Source: Novosphingobium sp. SG751A
GTDB taxonomy: Bacteria > Pseudomonadota > Alphaproteobacteria > Sphingomonadales > Sphingomonadaceae
Assembly (NCBI RefSeq): GCF_013149295.1
Contig: NZ_JABGCB010000013.1
Span: 142,555-206,554 of the forward strand
Length of the DNA: 64,000 bases
Direction of reading: 5' to 3'
Both the position numbers and the translations under genes were made by a program. Below are positions 43,622 to 52,638 of the stretch, piece by piece (the stretch's first letter is position 1; each line of letters begins with the position of its first letter). Under the pieces are notes generated by a model. It searched no databases. It had not been told where the DNA came from and saw only the letters and a list, made by a program, of their open reading frames with translations.

Positions 43622-46320
43622 TTGGCCCTCAGGCCGACCGAGGCATAGCGGCCCAGAATGCTGGCCACCTGCGGATCGAAGGCCAGCGCGCCGTTCAGCA
43701 CCACCGGGGGCTGGCGGTCGAACAGGTTTTGCACATTGATGGTAAAGATCATCTCGCGCATCCCAAAGGCGCCTGCCCCCTTGATCGACTGGCGCAGGTT
43801 CAGGTCAAAGGTGGTGTAGGAGGGCACATCGACCGGCGAGGCGATGGAATTGTTGGTATAGCCGCCCGAATAGTTGGCATAAATCGAGCCTTCAAACCCG
43901 CCCAGCCCATAGGACACGCTGCCCCGCCCGCGCCAATGCAGAGGGTTGTTGATGGTGTTGGCCAGATCGACAAGCGGCGCATTGGGGGCCAGCGCCTGTT
44001 TGAAATTCATGACGTAATTGGCGCTGCCGCTGATGCGCAACTGGCCCGGCCCGACGGGAATGCGATAGGAGGCGATGAATTCCAGCCCCTCGGTGCGCAC
44101 CTGCCCCACATTGACCTTGCGCCCGTCGAGGAAGGCCCCCACCGTCGCGGGATCGACCTTGACCCCGGTATATTGCGCCAGATTCTGATAATAATTCACC
44201 AGATCGGCGGAAGGGGTGCGCGTCACCAGCGAGCCGAGCAAAGCCTCGCGCGAGGCCGAGCTGAGCGCCAGCGTGTCATTGCCCGGCGTTGCGATACGGT
44301 TGCGATAGACCACATTGAAATAGGTCAGCGACAGGCTCAGCCCCTCAATATAGGCAGGCTTGTAATCAAAGCCCATCGACCAGATCGTCGCCTTTTCCGG
44401 CCCCAGTCTGTCATTGCCGCCGCGCACCCAGAGCGTGTTGACCGTGCCCGAGGGATTGTTCGTCAACTGGTTGAACGAAATCGTCAACGTCGAGGGATCA
44501 ATGTCCGAAAGCGTGGGCGCGCGGAACGATGTGCCATAGCTGCCGCGCAGGGTCAGATCGGCCATCGGCTTGTAATTGAGCGCGAATTTGGGATTGGTTG
44601 TGCTGCCGAAATCGCTGTAGCGATCATAGCGCACCGCTGCCGACACGGTCAGTTCGCGCAGCAAAGGCATGGCATTGTCCGCCCCCACCAGCGGCACAAA
44701 GGCTTCGGCATAGGCCGAGGCGATGTTGCGCCGCGTGGTCGAGGGCAAAAGCTGGGCAATGCCGACATTGGCCGTGCCGGTGCTGGCCAGCGTATAGGAC
44801 AGCAACTGGTGCTGCTGATATTCCCCGCCCACGGCCAGTTTGAGATCGCCACCCGGCAGATGCACCACCGAACCGTCGAGCTTGGCGGCAAAGTCGGTCA
44901 GCTTATATTGCGTGCCGATGGTCGAAAAACCCTTGATGGCGGCAAGGGTGGCCGGGTTGGTGTTGCTGCCCGCGCCAAAGGGGTTGAAGGCGGTCAGCGG
45001 ATTGGTGTCGCGCAGGGCAGCCGCCAGCGCGGCGGTGTTGAGCGCATAGAGCGTGCGCGATTCATTGTCCTGACCATAGCTGCCATAGGCCGTCAGCTTC
45101 CAGTCTTTCCCCAGATCGGCGTCAAATCCGCCCGCCACCTGCCAGCTTGCCTGATAGGCGTTCTGTACGCGCGAGCCATAGTCGGAGGAAAAGCTGTAAT
45201 TGACCGTTTCGCATTTGGTGCCGGCGGCCACGCCCGAACTGGTACCGCAATTGGATAAGGTGGTCCCGGCCGGCGCGACAAAGAACGGATTGGTCGTGGG
45301 CACCGAAAGCGCGCTGGTAACGGCGCCCGTGCGGCGGATGACCGAGCGATAGGCGAAGTAATCCTCGGTCCACAGCGTGATGCCCGGCGCGATGTCCTGA
45401 CGCAGCGAAACAATGACCGAATCGCGCTTCTGCCCCGGAATGGCGTCGGAATTGAGATAGGCGCTTTCACGATTGGCCGTGCCCGCTGCGCCGATCTGCG
45501 CCGGGGTGAGGCCCGTGCCATTTTGCCCGGCGGGCAGCGCATAGGTCCGCCCGCTGATCAGGATATTGCCCGGATTGGCGAACAGCAACCGCTGATCCGT
45601 GCCGCCAAACGGGGTCAGATCGTCGGTATAGCGGCTCGACCGGTCCGACGCCGCCAGCGCCGAGCGATAGCCATGCTCATAGGCCACCATGACATTGCCG
45701 CTGTTCCACTTCTTGCCGAACATGCCCCCCGCCGAGGTTTCATGCACCGCATCGTTGACCCCCTGCTTCACATAGACATCAAGCCCGGTGAAGCGGCGCG
45801 GCAACAGCACATTGACCACACCGCCCACCGCATCCGAACCGTAAATGGCCGAGCCGCCATCGGCCATGACTTCCAGCCGCCCGATCGCGCTGGTCGGGAA
45901 AACCGAGGGGTCGAAGAATTGCGCCTGCGTGCCGGCGGGCGGCAGACGGCGGCCATTAAGCAGGGTCAGCGTCGATTCCGTGCCCAGCCCGCGCAGGTTG
46001 ATGCCATTGCCCGCAGTGATGTTTGCGTTTGCATTGTTGGCAGCGCTGAAATTCTGGTCATTGGCGCCCGTGCCCGTCACCGAGGGAATCTCGCGCAGCA
46101 ATTCAGCGGTGGTGGCCGCCGGGCGCTTTTGAATATCGTCCTGATTCAAGCCGATGACCGGCGCACCCACCGGCGCCACACCGCGAATGCTGGTGCCGGT
46201 GGCGGCCGTCACGACAATCTCGGGGGCGCTATCCGCGCTGCCCTGCGCCATGGCGGGATGAGAGAAAACGCTTGCAGCGATGCTTGAGAGCAAGAACGCG
46301 CGCATAGAAACCGAGATCAT
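43615..46320 (-). CDS. TonB-dependent outer-membrane receptor
   Basis: 901 residues. Signal peptide to HPAMA, TonB-box-like EIVVTAATG, plug (LNLRG-type INLRGLGTESTLTLLNGRRLPP, EVMADGGSAIYGSDAVGGVVNV) and a barrel with terminal GLRAKW. Same LNGRR/YGSDAVGGVVN subclass as the receptors at 13840 and 56459. ATG at 46320 has GAGGGGG 8 bases upstream. The CocE-type hydrolase gene overlaps its 3' end, and a secreted metallo-beta-lactamase-fold gene diverges from its promoter. The ligand is unknown; sugar-acid genes on the far side of the module suggest a carbohydrate or sugar-acid derivative. Confidence 0.91.
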   Translation of the reverse strand: MISVSMRAFLLSSIAASVFSHPAMAQGSADSAPEIVVTAATGTSIRGVAPVGAPVIGLNQDDIQKRPAATTAELLREIPSVTGTGANDQNFSAANNANANITAGNGINLRGLGTESTLTLLNGRRLPPAGTQAQFFDPSVFPTSAIGRLEVMADGGSAIYGSDAVGGVVNVLLPRRFTGLDVYVKQGVNDAVHETSAGGMFGKKWNSGNVMVAYEHGYRSALAASDRSSRYTDDLTPFGGTDQRLLFANPGNILISGRTYALPAGQNGTGLTPAQIGAAGTANRESAYLNSDAIPGQKRDSVIVSLRQDIAPGITLWTEDYFAYRSVIRRTGAVTSALSVPTTNPFFVAPAGTTLSNCGTSSGVAAGTKCETVNYSFSSDYGSRVQNAYQASWQVAGGFDADLGKDWKLTAYGSYGQDNESRTLYALNTAALAAALRDTNPLTAFNPFGAGSNTNPATLAAIKGFSTIGTQYKLTDFAAKLDGSVVHLPGGDLKLAVGGEYQQHQLLSYTLASTGTANVGIAQLLPSTTRRNIASAYAEAFVPLVGADNAMPLLRELTVSAAVRYDRYSDFGSTTNPKFALNYKPMADLTLRGSYGTSFRAPTLSDIDPSTLTISFNQLTNNPSGTVNTLWVRGGNDRLGPEKATIWSMGFDYKPAYIEGLSLSLTYFNVVYRNRIATPGNDTLALSSASREALLGSLVTRTPSADLVNYYQNLAQYTGVKVDPATVGAFLDGRKVNVGQVRTEGLEFIASYRIPVGPGQLRISGSANYVMNFKQALAPNAPLVDLANTINNPLHWRGRGSVSYGLGGFEGSIYANYSGGYTNNSIASPVDVPSYTTFDLNLRQSIKGAGAFGMREMIFTINVQNLFDRQPPVVLNGALAFDPQVASILGRYASVGLRAKW

Positions 46321-46563
46321 GGCTAAAACCCCCTCTTTCCATTCTTGTTTTTGGCCAACGCCCTGTCGCGGCCACAGTGTTTTACTTCATAGCGGTTCTA
46401 TCACTGCGTCCGCGCCCAATGCAAGCCCATACATTGACCCTCCATGCCGAAAGCACATCGCATCATGCGGGCAAAACATTGGTTGCGCCCACCCCCACGC
46501 GATACCCCAAGCATCCATTCCAAGTCCCACGCCGCACCATCCGGCCAACGAAAGGACCACCCT

Positions 46564-47601
46564 ATGGAGAGGATCGCCTGCCGTTCCATCGCCCTGCTCG
46601 CCACGCTTTGCGCGGGCACGGCGGCCATGGCGCAAATGCCGCCACCCCATCCCGCCGCCCCCTCGGCCTATCCCGCCCAGGCCGCATACCCCAAGGAAAA
46701 CCGCGAGGCGGTGGGCCGCGAACTGGCCGCCGCGCGCAAATTGGCCGGGGCCGATCTGGAGGCCGATTTCAACTGGCGCTGCCTGATCAGCCCGCTCGAC
46801 AAAACTCTGGTGTTTGGCGTCCAGCATGACGGCCTCGTGCCCGCGACGCGCGTCTTCGACAATCTCTATGCCATCGGCCAGAACGCCGTCTCGGCATGGG
46901 CGATCGACACGCCGCAGGGCATCGTCGTCATCGACGCGCTCAACAGCCCCGACGAGGCGCGTGACATCCTTGTGCCCAATATGCAGAAACTGGGGCTGGA
47001 CCCGAAACGCATCAAATATGTCGTCATCACCCATGGCCATGGCGACCATTGGGGCGGGGCCAAATTCCTTCAGGATACCTATGGCGCGCGGGTCGTCGCC
47101 TCGGCCACGGATTGGGGGATGATGGAAAGCCCGTCGCGCGGGGGCGGGCCATTTGCCTCGCTCGTGCCGCCGCGCCACGACATCGAGGTCAAAGATGGCG
47201 ACAGCGTGACGCTGGGCGAGTTTTCGATCAAAACCTATATCACGCCGGGCCATACGCCGGGCACGCTCTCGCTGGTCTTTCCGGTGTTTGACAAAGGCGT
47301 GCGCCATATGGCGGGCCTGATGGGCGGCACCGGCGGAGGCGGCACGCCGGACGCTGCACGCCAGCAGATCGCCTCACTGGCCCGTTGGCAGGGGATCACC
47401 AAGGCGGCGGGGGTCGATGTGCTGATCACCAACCATCCGGTGCATATGGCCGCGACCGAGAAGGAGGCGCTGATCCGCTATGGCGCGACCGGGGGCAACA
47501 ACCCCTTCATCTACGGCGTGGACAAGTATCAGCGCTATATGGGCGTGATGAGCGCGTGCAGCCGGGTGCAACTGGCCCGGATGGGCGAAGCGGCCGAATA
47601 A
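46564..47601 (+). CDS. Secreted metallo-beta-lactamase-fold hydrolase, B3-like
   Basis: 345 residues, signal peptide ending near GTAAMA. A full zinc-ligand set is visible: H157-x-H159-x-D161-H162 in THGHGDHWGG, the next His in TPGHTPGT, and a further His in TNHPVHM. This is the two-zinc pattern of subclass B3-like proteins. Conserved Cys residues in NWRCL and near the C terminus (SACSR) could form a disulfide. It resembles the product of 59432-60481 over its whole length, including the block NPFxxGxDKxxRY. Beta-lactam hydrolysis is possible, but lactone or ester hydrolysis fits the sugar-acid setting equally well. ATG at 46564 with AAGGA upstream; divergent from the TonB receptor. Confidence 0.85.
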   Translation: MERIACRSIALLATLCAGTAAMAQMPPPHPAAPSAYPAQAAYPKENREAVGRELAAARKLAGADLEADFNWRCLISPLDKTLVFGVQHDGLVPATRVFDNLYAIGQNAVSAWAIDTPQGIVVIDALNSPDEARDILVPNMQKLGLDPKRIKYVVITHGHGDHWGGAKFLQDTYGARVVASATDWGMMESPSRGGGPFASLVPPRHDIEVKDGDSVTLGEFSIKTYITPGHTPGTLSLVFPVFDKGVRHMAGLMGGTGGGGTPDAARQQIASLARWQGITKAAGVDVLITNHPVHMAATEKEALIRYGATGGNNPFIYGVDKYQRYMGVMSACSRVQLARMGEAAE

Positions 47602-47613
47602 TCGGAACGCCGA

Positions 47614-47655
47614 GAAAACCCCCGCTCCCGAAACACCGGGAGCGGGGGTTTCTTT
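47614..47655. terminator. Bidirectional Rho-independent terminator
   Basis: CCCCCGCTCCCG pairs with CGGGAGCGGGGG around a 6-base loop, with A-rich and T-rich flanks on the two sides, so it can stop both the plus-strand metallohydrolase and the minus-strand MFS transcripts. Confidence 0.88.
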
Positions 47656-48991
47656 ACGCCTGCGCGCCGATCCGCTCGATCTTGCCGACAAGGAACAGGT
47701 AGGAGAGCGCGGCCGCCAGAGCGCTGCCCGCCACCAGCATCAGCACGAGGTCGAAAGACCCTGTTTCCTTCAAGATCCAGCCGATCAGGATCGGCGTGGT
47801 GATCGAGGAAATATTGCCGAACATATTGAAAATACCGCCCGAAAGCCCTGCACTGTCGCGCGGCGCCACATCGGCCACCACCGCCCAGCCCAGCGCGCCC
47901 ACGCCCTTGCCAAAGAAGGCGAGGCTCATGAACAGCAGAACCAGCGTGTTCGAATGAACGAAATTACAGCCAAGGATCGTGAGCGCCCCCAGCATCCCCG
48001 CTACCACCGGCACCTTGCGCGCCCATGTCAAAGACACGCCGCGCCGCAACAGCCAGTCCGACCAGATCCCACCCAAGACCCCGCCGATAAAGCCGCAGAC
48101 CGCCGGCATCGTGGCAAACAGGCCGGCCTTTATCACCGAGAGCCCACGTTCCTGCACCAGATAGACCGGGAACCATGTGATGAAGAAATAGGTCAGCGTG
48201 TTGATGAAGAACTGGCCCGAATAAAGGCCCCACAGCGTCGGCGTGGTCAGCAGCACGCGCATCTTGCGACGGTTTTCGGCCTTGGCAGCTTCACGGTCCA
48301 CCTGCGGCGGCGCCACCGGATCGACCAGCGCCCCGCCCTCGATCAGCAGACCCAATTCGCCCGCCCCCAGACGCGGATGATCGCGCGGATCGCGCACCAC
48401 GCGCGGCCAGAACAGCGAGGCCACCAGCCCCAGCACGCCCATCGCCACAAACACCCACGGCCAGCCGAAATCGGCCACGATCCACCCCATCAACGGGGCA
48501 AACAGCACGGTGGCAAAATATTGCGCCGCGTTGAACACTGCCGAGGCCGTGCCCCGCTCGCGCGCAGGAAACCAACTGGCCACCACGCGGGCGTTGGCGG
48601 GAAAACTGGGCGCTTCGGCAAGGCCTACCAGAAAGCGCAGGGCGAAAAGCGCCGTCACCGCCGCCGTGCCGCTCAACCAGACCACCGTGCCATGGGCGAC
48701 CGTGATGATCGACCATGCGACGATCACCCAGAGATAGACGCGCGGCGCGCCGAACCGGTCGAGCAGCCAGCCGCCCGGCACCTGCGCGATGACATAGGAC
48801 CAGCCGAAAGCGGAAAAGACGATGCCCAGTTGCAGCGGGTCGATGCCCAGATCTTTCGACAGCGAAGGCGCCGCCAGCGAAAGCGCAGCGCGCACCGCGT
48901 AATTGATGATCGTGACGCCAAACAGCATCGCCAGCACGCCCCAGCGCAGCCGACCGACCTTTTCGCGCCCTATTTTAGAGACAGCCTCCAT
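47654..48991 (-). CDS. MFS transporter, anion:cation symporter (ACS) family, probable hexuronate/aldarate importer
   Basis: 445 residues with 12 predicted membrane segments. It is like the GudP/GarP/ExuT group: FGVTIINYAVRAALSLAAPSL in the first helix, FGWSYVIAQVPGGWLLDRFG, RFLVGLAEAPSFPANARVVASWFP in the fourth/fifth helices, RGTASAVFNAAQYFA. This group imports glucarate, galactarate, galacturonate or related acids with protons. The galactarate/talarate dehydratase gene ends 13 bases upstream in the same direction, so the two form an operon, and galactarate is the best guess for the substrate. Confidence 0.88.
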   Translation of the reverse strand: MEAVSKIGREKVGRLRWGVLAMLFGVTIINYAVRAALSLAAPSLSKDLGIDPLQLGIVFSAFGWSYVIAQVPGGWLLDRFGAPRVYLWVIVAWSIITVAHGTVVWLSGTAAVTALFALRFLVGLAEAPSFPANARVVASWFPARERGTASAVFNAAQYFATVLFAPLMGWIVADFGWPWVFVAMGVLGLVASLFWPRVVRDPRDHPRLGAGELGLLIEGGALVDPVAPPQVDREAAKAENRRKMRVLLTTPTLWGLYSGQFFINTLTYFFITWFPVYLVQERGLSVIKAGLFATMPAVCGFIGGVLGGIWSDWLLRRGVSLTWARKVPVVAGMLGALTILGCNFVHSNTLVLLFMSLAFFGKGVGALGWAVVADVAPRDSAGLSGGIFNMFGNISSITTPILIGWILKETGSFDLVLMLVAGSALAAALSYLFLVGKIERIGAQA

Positions 48992-49003
48992 GGCCTTCGC
49001 TCC

Positions 49004-50155
49004 TTAACCGTGCGTATGGTCGGTGCAGCCTTTGGCGTCGATGCGGCAGCTTGCCTCGGTCCAGGCCCGCGCCTGATCCGACAGGGTGACGCCAAGGCCG
49101 GGTCGGGTGGAGAGCATCATCTTGCCGCCCTCAAGGATCTGGCGCTCGTTGAACAGCGGGTCGAGCCAGTCGAAATGTTCGACCCATGTGCCCAGAGGAT
49201 AGGCGGCGGAGACATGGACATGGATCTCCATCGCGAAATGGGGCGCCATCATCAGGCCCGCCTGCTCGGCCCGCGCGGTCACGCGCTGAAACTGGGTGAT
49301 GCCGCCCACGCGGGCCGCATCGGGCTGGATGAAATCCACCGCGCGCGCGTCGATCATCGCGAAATGCTCGGCCGCACTCACCAGCATCTCGCCCGAGGCG
49401 ATGGGCGTGTCGATGGCGGCGGCAAGGGCGGCGTGACCCTCGATGTCATAGGCGTCGAGCGGTTCCTCGATCCAGACGAGGCCATATTGCTCCATCGCAC
49501 GGCACATGCGCAGGGCGGTGGGACGGTCCCATTGCTGATTGGCGTCCACCATCAGCGCCACGCGCCCGTCGATCTGTTTAGCCACGGCATCAAGGCGAGT
49601 GAGATCGACCTTGGGGTCAGGGTGGCCGACCTTGATCTTGATCCCGCCGATGCCGCCGGCGATCGAGGCCTCAACATTGTCGAGCACCTCGGGCAGAGGC
49701 GAGGAGAGGAAGCCGCCCGACGTGTTATAGCTGGGCACGCCATCGCGCCATGCGCCCAGCAACCGGCCCAAGGGCAAGTTCGCGCGCTTGGCCTTCAGAT
49801 CCCACAGGGCGATGTCGATGGCGGCAATCGCCTGCGTCGAGAGACCCGAACGCCCCACAGAAGCCCCGGCCCAGACCAGCTTGTTCCACAAACGGCCAAT
49901 ATCGGCGGGGTTTTCCCCGATCAGACTGTCGGCCACTTCGCGCGCATGGGCATACATGCCCCGCCCGCCCGCGCGCTTGGAATAACTGAAGCCCAGCCCG
50001 GTATGCCCATCCTTCGTCTCGATCTCGGCAAACAGCATGGCCACACGAGTCAGCGGCTTTTGCCGCCCGGTAAACACCTTGGCATCGGAAATCGGCGTGG
50101 CCAGAGGCACCCAGGCAAGGCTGAGCTTGATGGCGGAAATCGTATCGGTGGGCAT
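49004..50155 (-). CDS. L-talarate/galactarate dehydratase (mandelate racemase group, enolase superfamily)
   Basis: 383 residues. Dehydrates galactarate (and epimerises/dehydrates L-talarate) to 5-keto-4-deoxyglucarate in the cytosol. The match to Salmonella TalrD/GalrD runs along the chain: KLSLAWVPLATPISDAKVFTG, GFSYSKRAGGRGMYAHA, LVWAGASVGRSGL, SYNTSGGFL. Enolase-superfamily residues: KIKVG (KxK base), VDANQQW and EEPLDAYDIEGHA and ASGEM (metal ligands), QPDAARVGG, and APHFAMEIHVH with the His base. ATG at 50155 has GAGAGGA upstream. It precedes the MFS carrier gene and is divergent from a GudD-family gene, with dyads in between. Confidence 0.92.
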   Translation of the reverse strand: MPTDTISAIKLSLAWVPLATPISDAKVFTGRQKPLTRVAMLFAEIETKDGHTGLGFSYSKRAGGRGMYAHAREVADSLIGENPADIGRLWNKLVWAGASVGRSGLSTQAIAAIDIALWDLKAKRANLPLGRLLGAWRDGVPSYNTSGGFLSSPLPEVLDNVEASIAGGIGGIKIKVGHPDPKVDLTRLDAVAKQIDGRVALMVDANQQWDRPTALRMCRAMEQYGLVWIEEPLDAYDIEGHAALAAAIDTPIASGEMLVSAAEHFAMIDARAVDFIQPDAARVGGITQFQRVTARAEQAGLMMAPHFAMEIHVHVSAAYPLGTWVEHFDWLDPLFNERQILEGGKMMLSTRPGLGVTLSDQARAWTEASCRIDAKGCTDHTHG

Positions 50156-50199
50156 ATTTGTCCTCTCAGGCCTTTTTCTTGGGCGCCATGATCGCGGGG

Positions 50200-50214
50200 G
50201 ATTGATGCTCAATC
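50200..50214. promoter_or_regulatory. GATTGA-TGC-TCAATC palindrome between divergent aldarate dehydratase genes
   Basis: A perfect 6+3+6 dyad, 45 bases before the talarate/galactarate dehydratase start and about 100 bases before the GudD-family start. Candidate operator for the aldarate genes. Confidence 0.45.
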
Positions 50215-50232
50215 AACCGCCAAGGCGGCATC

Positions 50233-50257
50233 GGTCGATAGGAAATTCGCATTGGTC
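50233..50257. promoter_or_regulatory. Degenerate second copy of the LysR-type dyad
   Basis: ATTGGTC (50251-50257) matches the right arm of the 52559-52587 dyad exactly. At the same offset on the left, GGTCGAT keeps 4 of 7 bases, and the T-N11-A is preserved. It lies 55-79 bases before the GudD-family start. Possible weaker site for the same LysR protein. Confidence 0.3.
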
Positions 50258-50311
50258 TTAGGGGGCGCATGGGGCCATGCGGGTGGAAAGAACAAGATGG
50301 AGAGTGCCCTG

Positions 50312-51580
50312 ATGCAGATCACCGCGCTGCGCGTGACGCCGATTGCCTTTCGGGATCCGCCGCTGCTCAATGCCGCCGGGATCCACGAGCCTTATGCGCT
50401 GCGCTCGATCATCGAGGTTGAAGCGGGCGGCTTTACGGGCCTTGGCGAAAGCTATGGCGATGCGCCGGTGCTGGCGGCCTTGACGCAGGCCGCGCCCGAT
50501 CTGGTAGGTCTGTCGATCTATGACCTTAATGGGCTGCATGATCGCCTCGCCTCGGCGCTGGCTCGCCTGCCCACCGCGCAGGCGGGGGCCGAACTTGCCC
50601 CCGGATCGCAGCCCTCGCGCCTGCTGGGCAATTGCTTTTCCGCCTTCGAGGTCGCGCTGCTCGATCTTCAGGCCAAGGTGGCGGGCGTGCCTTTGCATGA
50701 ATTGCTTGGCGGGGCGCTTCGGCGAGAGGTTCCTTTTTCGGCCTATCTCTTCTTCAGATATGCCCGCCATATCGAGCCGGAGGAAGCCACCGACGCATGG
50801 GGAAAGGCGATCACCCCCGAAGGCATCGTGGCGCAGGCGCGCCGCATGATCGACCTTTACGGCTTCGGCTCAATCAAGCTGAAGGCGGGCACCCTGCCCC
50901 CCGAGATTGAGGTGGCGAGCCTCGAAGCCCTGTCCCGCGCCTTTCCCGGCCTGCCCCTGAGGATCGACCCCAACGGGGCGTGGGCGATGGAAACGGCATT
51001 GAAGGCAGCAGAAAAGTTGGGGCCGTTGATCGAATATTACGAGGACCCGGTGACGGGCCATGACAGCATGGCAGAATTGCACCGAAAAACCGGATTGCCG
51101 CTGGCCACCAATATGATCGTTATCGACTTTCCGGGCTTCAAGGAAAGCGTGGCTAAGAATTCGGTACAGATCGTGCTGTCGGACCATCATTACTGGGGCG
51201 GATTGCGCGCGACGCAGAATCTGGCCGCGATGTGCGACACTTTCGGGCTGGGTCTTTCGATGCATTCCAATTCGCATCTGGGCATCAGCCTGATGGCGAT
51301 GACCCATCTGGCCGCGACCACGCGCAATCTGACCTATGCCTGCGACACGCATTACCCATGGGTGGAGGAGGAGGACGAGGTGATCGCGGGGGGCAAGATC
51401 CCGATCACCGGCGGCTGCGTGCGCATCACCGACACGCCCGGCATCGGCGTCGAACTGGACCGGCAAAGGCTGGCCCGCGCCCATGCGATGTTCAATCGCA
51501 TCACCATCCGCACCCGTGACGACTTGGGCCAGATGCAGAAATATGATAAGGCTTTCACCGGAAAAAAGCCAAGATATTGA
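50312..51580 (+). CDS. Glucarate dehydratase-family protein (second GudD-type gene)
   Basis: 422 residues, enolase superfamily, glucarate dehydratase group. It starts like GlucD proteins (RVTPIAFRDPPLLNAAGIHEPYALRS, in two pieces) and keeps SIKLKAG (KxK), RIDPNGAW and YYEDPV (metal ligands), LATNMIVIDF (the Asn ligand) and SMHSNSHLGISLMAMTHLAA (catalytic His), then YACDTHYPW. It is clearly distinct from the E. coli-like gudD at 53812. It may take a different aldarate (for example an ido or galacto isomer) or be a true isozyme. I chose ATG 50312, where the family homology begins; ATG 50297 is also preceded by a fair ribosome site. The LysR gene follows after 30 bases. Confidence 0.87.
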   Translation: MQITALRVTPIAFRDPPLLNAAGIHEPYALRSIIEVEAGGFTGLGESYGDAPVLAALTQAAPDLVGLSIYDLNGLHDRLASALARLPTAQAGAELAPGSQPSRLLGNCFSAFEVALLDLQAKVAGVPLHELLGGALRREVPFSAYLFFRYARHIEPEEATDAWGKAITPEGIVAQARRMIDLYGFGSIKLKAGTLPPEIEVASLEALSRAFPGLPLRIDPNGAWAMETALKAAEKLGPLIEYYEDPVTGHDSMAELHRKTGLPLATNMIVIDFPGFKESVAKNSVQIVLSDHHYWGGLRATQNLAAMCDTFGLGLSMHSNSHLGISLMAMTHLAATTRNLTYACDTHYPWVEEEDEVIAGGKIPITGGCVRITDTPGIGVELDRQRLARAHAMFNRITIRTRDDLGQMQKYDKAFTGKKPRY

Positions 51581-51610
51581 ATATGTCGCGCGACCGGCCC
51601 CGGCTGTCGC

Positions 51611-52516
51611 ATGACGGGGGGAGAGGCCTTGTTTGAACTGATCCAATTGCGCTGCTTTGTGGCTGTGGCCGAGGAGCTGCATTTTGGCCGCGCCGCTGCA
51701 CGCCTCAACATGACCCAGCCGCCGCTCTCGCGCCATATCCAGGTGCTGGAACGGGTGATGAAGGTGCCGCTGTTCTATCGCTCCAGCCGGACGGTGAAGC
51801 TGACGGCGGCAGGTTCGGCCTTTCTGGTCGAGGCGCGGCGCGTGGTGCAGCTGGCCGACAGCGCGGTGGCCACCGCCCGCGCGGCGGCCGAGGGGCGGCA
51901 CGGGCTGGTCAGCCTGGGCTTTACCGCCGCTTCGGGCTATTCCTTCCTGCCGCGCTTTATCGCCAATGTGCAGAGAATCCTGCCCGATGTGCGCTTTGTC
52001 CTGAAGGAAATGGTCAGCGACGAGCAGGTCGAGAGCCTGCTGTCAGGCCGGATCGATCTGGGCTTTCTGCGCCCGCCGGTGCGCCATCCGGCAATGGTGT
52101 CGCAGGAAGTGCTGCGCGAACGTTTCATCATCTGCTCTCCCGCCAGCGTGCCGGAGGAGGAACGCCCGCGCCGTCTGGCCGATTTCGACCGCCTGCCCTT
52201 CATCACCTATGCGCCCGACAAGGCGCGCTATTTCCACGATCTGCTGGCCGGGCTCTTCGCGGGCGCGCGGGCCGAACCCCGCTTCGTACAATATCTGGCC
52301 CAGATCCATACCGCGCTGATGCTGGTGGGCGCGGGCCATGGCTATGCGCTGGTGCCGGAAAGCTCACGGCGGCTGCACCCCGACGGCGTGGTCTTTTCCG
52401 AGCTGGAGGATGGCGAGCCGATTGTGGAATTGCAGGCCACATGGCGGCGCGATGCGGATAATCCGGCGCTGCTGGCACTGGTGCCGCGCTTGATGGAATT
52501 GTGCGGCTCGGATTGA
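51611..52516 (+). CDS. LysR-family transcriptional regulator of the aldarate genes (inferred)
   Basis: 301 residues. The N-terminal winged helix is intact (LIQLRCFVAVAEELHFGRAAARL, then TQPPLSRHIQVLERVMKVPLFYR), followed by an effector domain (LVSLGFTAASGYSFLPRF, GRIDLGFLRPP, HGYALVPESSRR). The 'FGRAAARL...QPPLSRHIQ' form is that of regulators of aromatic and organic-acid catabolism. It lies 30 bases after the GudD-family gene and 122 bases before the UxuA-like gene. The latter gap holds a perfect 10-base-arm dyad with a T-N11-A core, and a weaker copy precedes the GudD-family gene. I infer control of both. Confidence 0.9.
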   Translation: MTGGEALFELIQLRCFVAVAEELHFGRAAARLNMTQPPLSRHIQVLERVMKVPLFYRSSRTVKLTAAGSAFLVEARRVVQLADSAVATARAAAEGRHGLVSLGFTAASGYSFLPRFIANVQRILPDVRFVLKEMVSDEQVESLLSGRIDLGFLRPPVRHPAMVSQEVLRERFIICSPASVPEEERPRRLADFDRLPFITYAPDKARYFHDLLAGLFAGARAEPRFVQYLAQIHTALMLVGAGHGYALVPESSRRLHPDGVVFSELEDGEPIVELQATWRRDADNPALLALVPRLMELCGSD

Positions 52517-52558
52517 AGCCCCCCGGATTGCTGGCCCCGGATTGATACTGGGGCAGCA

Positions 52559-52587
52559 TCGACCAATCCTGACACGCGATTGGTCGA
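52559..52587. promoter_or_regulatory. TCGACCAATC-N9-GATTGGTCGA dyad (LysR-type box)
   Basis: Perfect 10-base arms at 52559-52568 and 52578-52587 with an ATC-N9-GAT (T-N11-A) core, 52-80 bases before the UxuA-like gene and directly after the LysR gene. The strongest operator candidate in the window. Confidence 0.65.
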
Positions 52588-52638
52588 AAGCGCCTTCCAC
52601 AGGTTAGGCTCCCCCTAAACCATAATAGGGAGAGAGCC

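Noticed and set aside
46402..46500. CAATG/CATTG inverted repeats between the TonB receptor and the metallohydrolase
   Set aside because: The arms are only five bases and several alternative pairings exist, so they are not distinguishable from chance.
47954..50191. A 745-codon plus-strand frame across the MFS and talarate/galactarate dehydratase genes
   Set aside because: It runs antisense through two well-supported genes and the gap between them; no recognisable domain.
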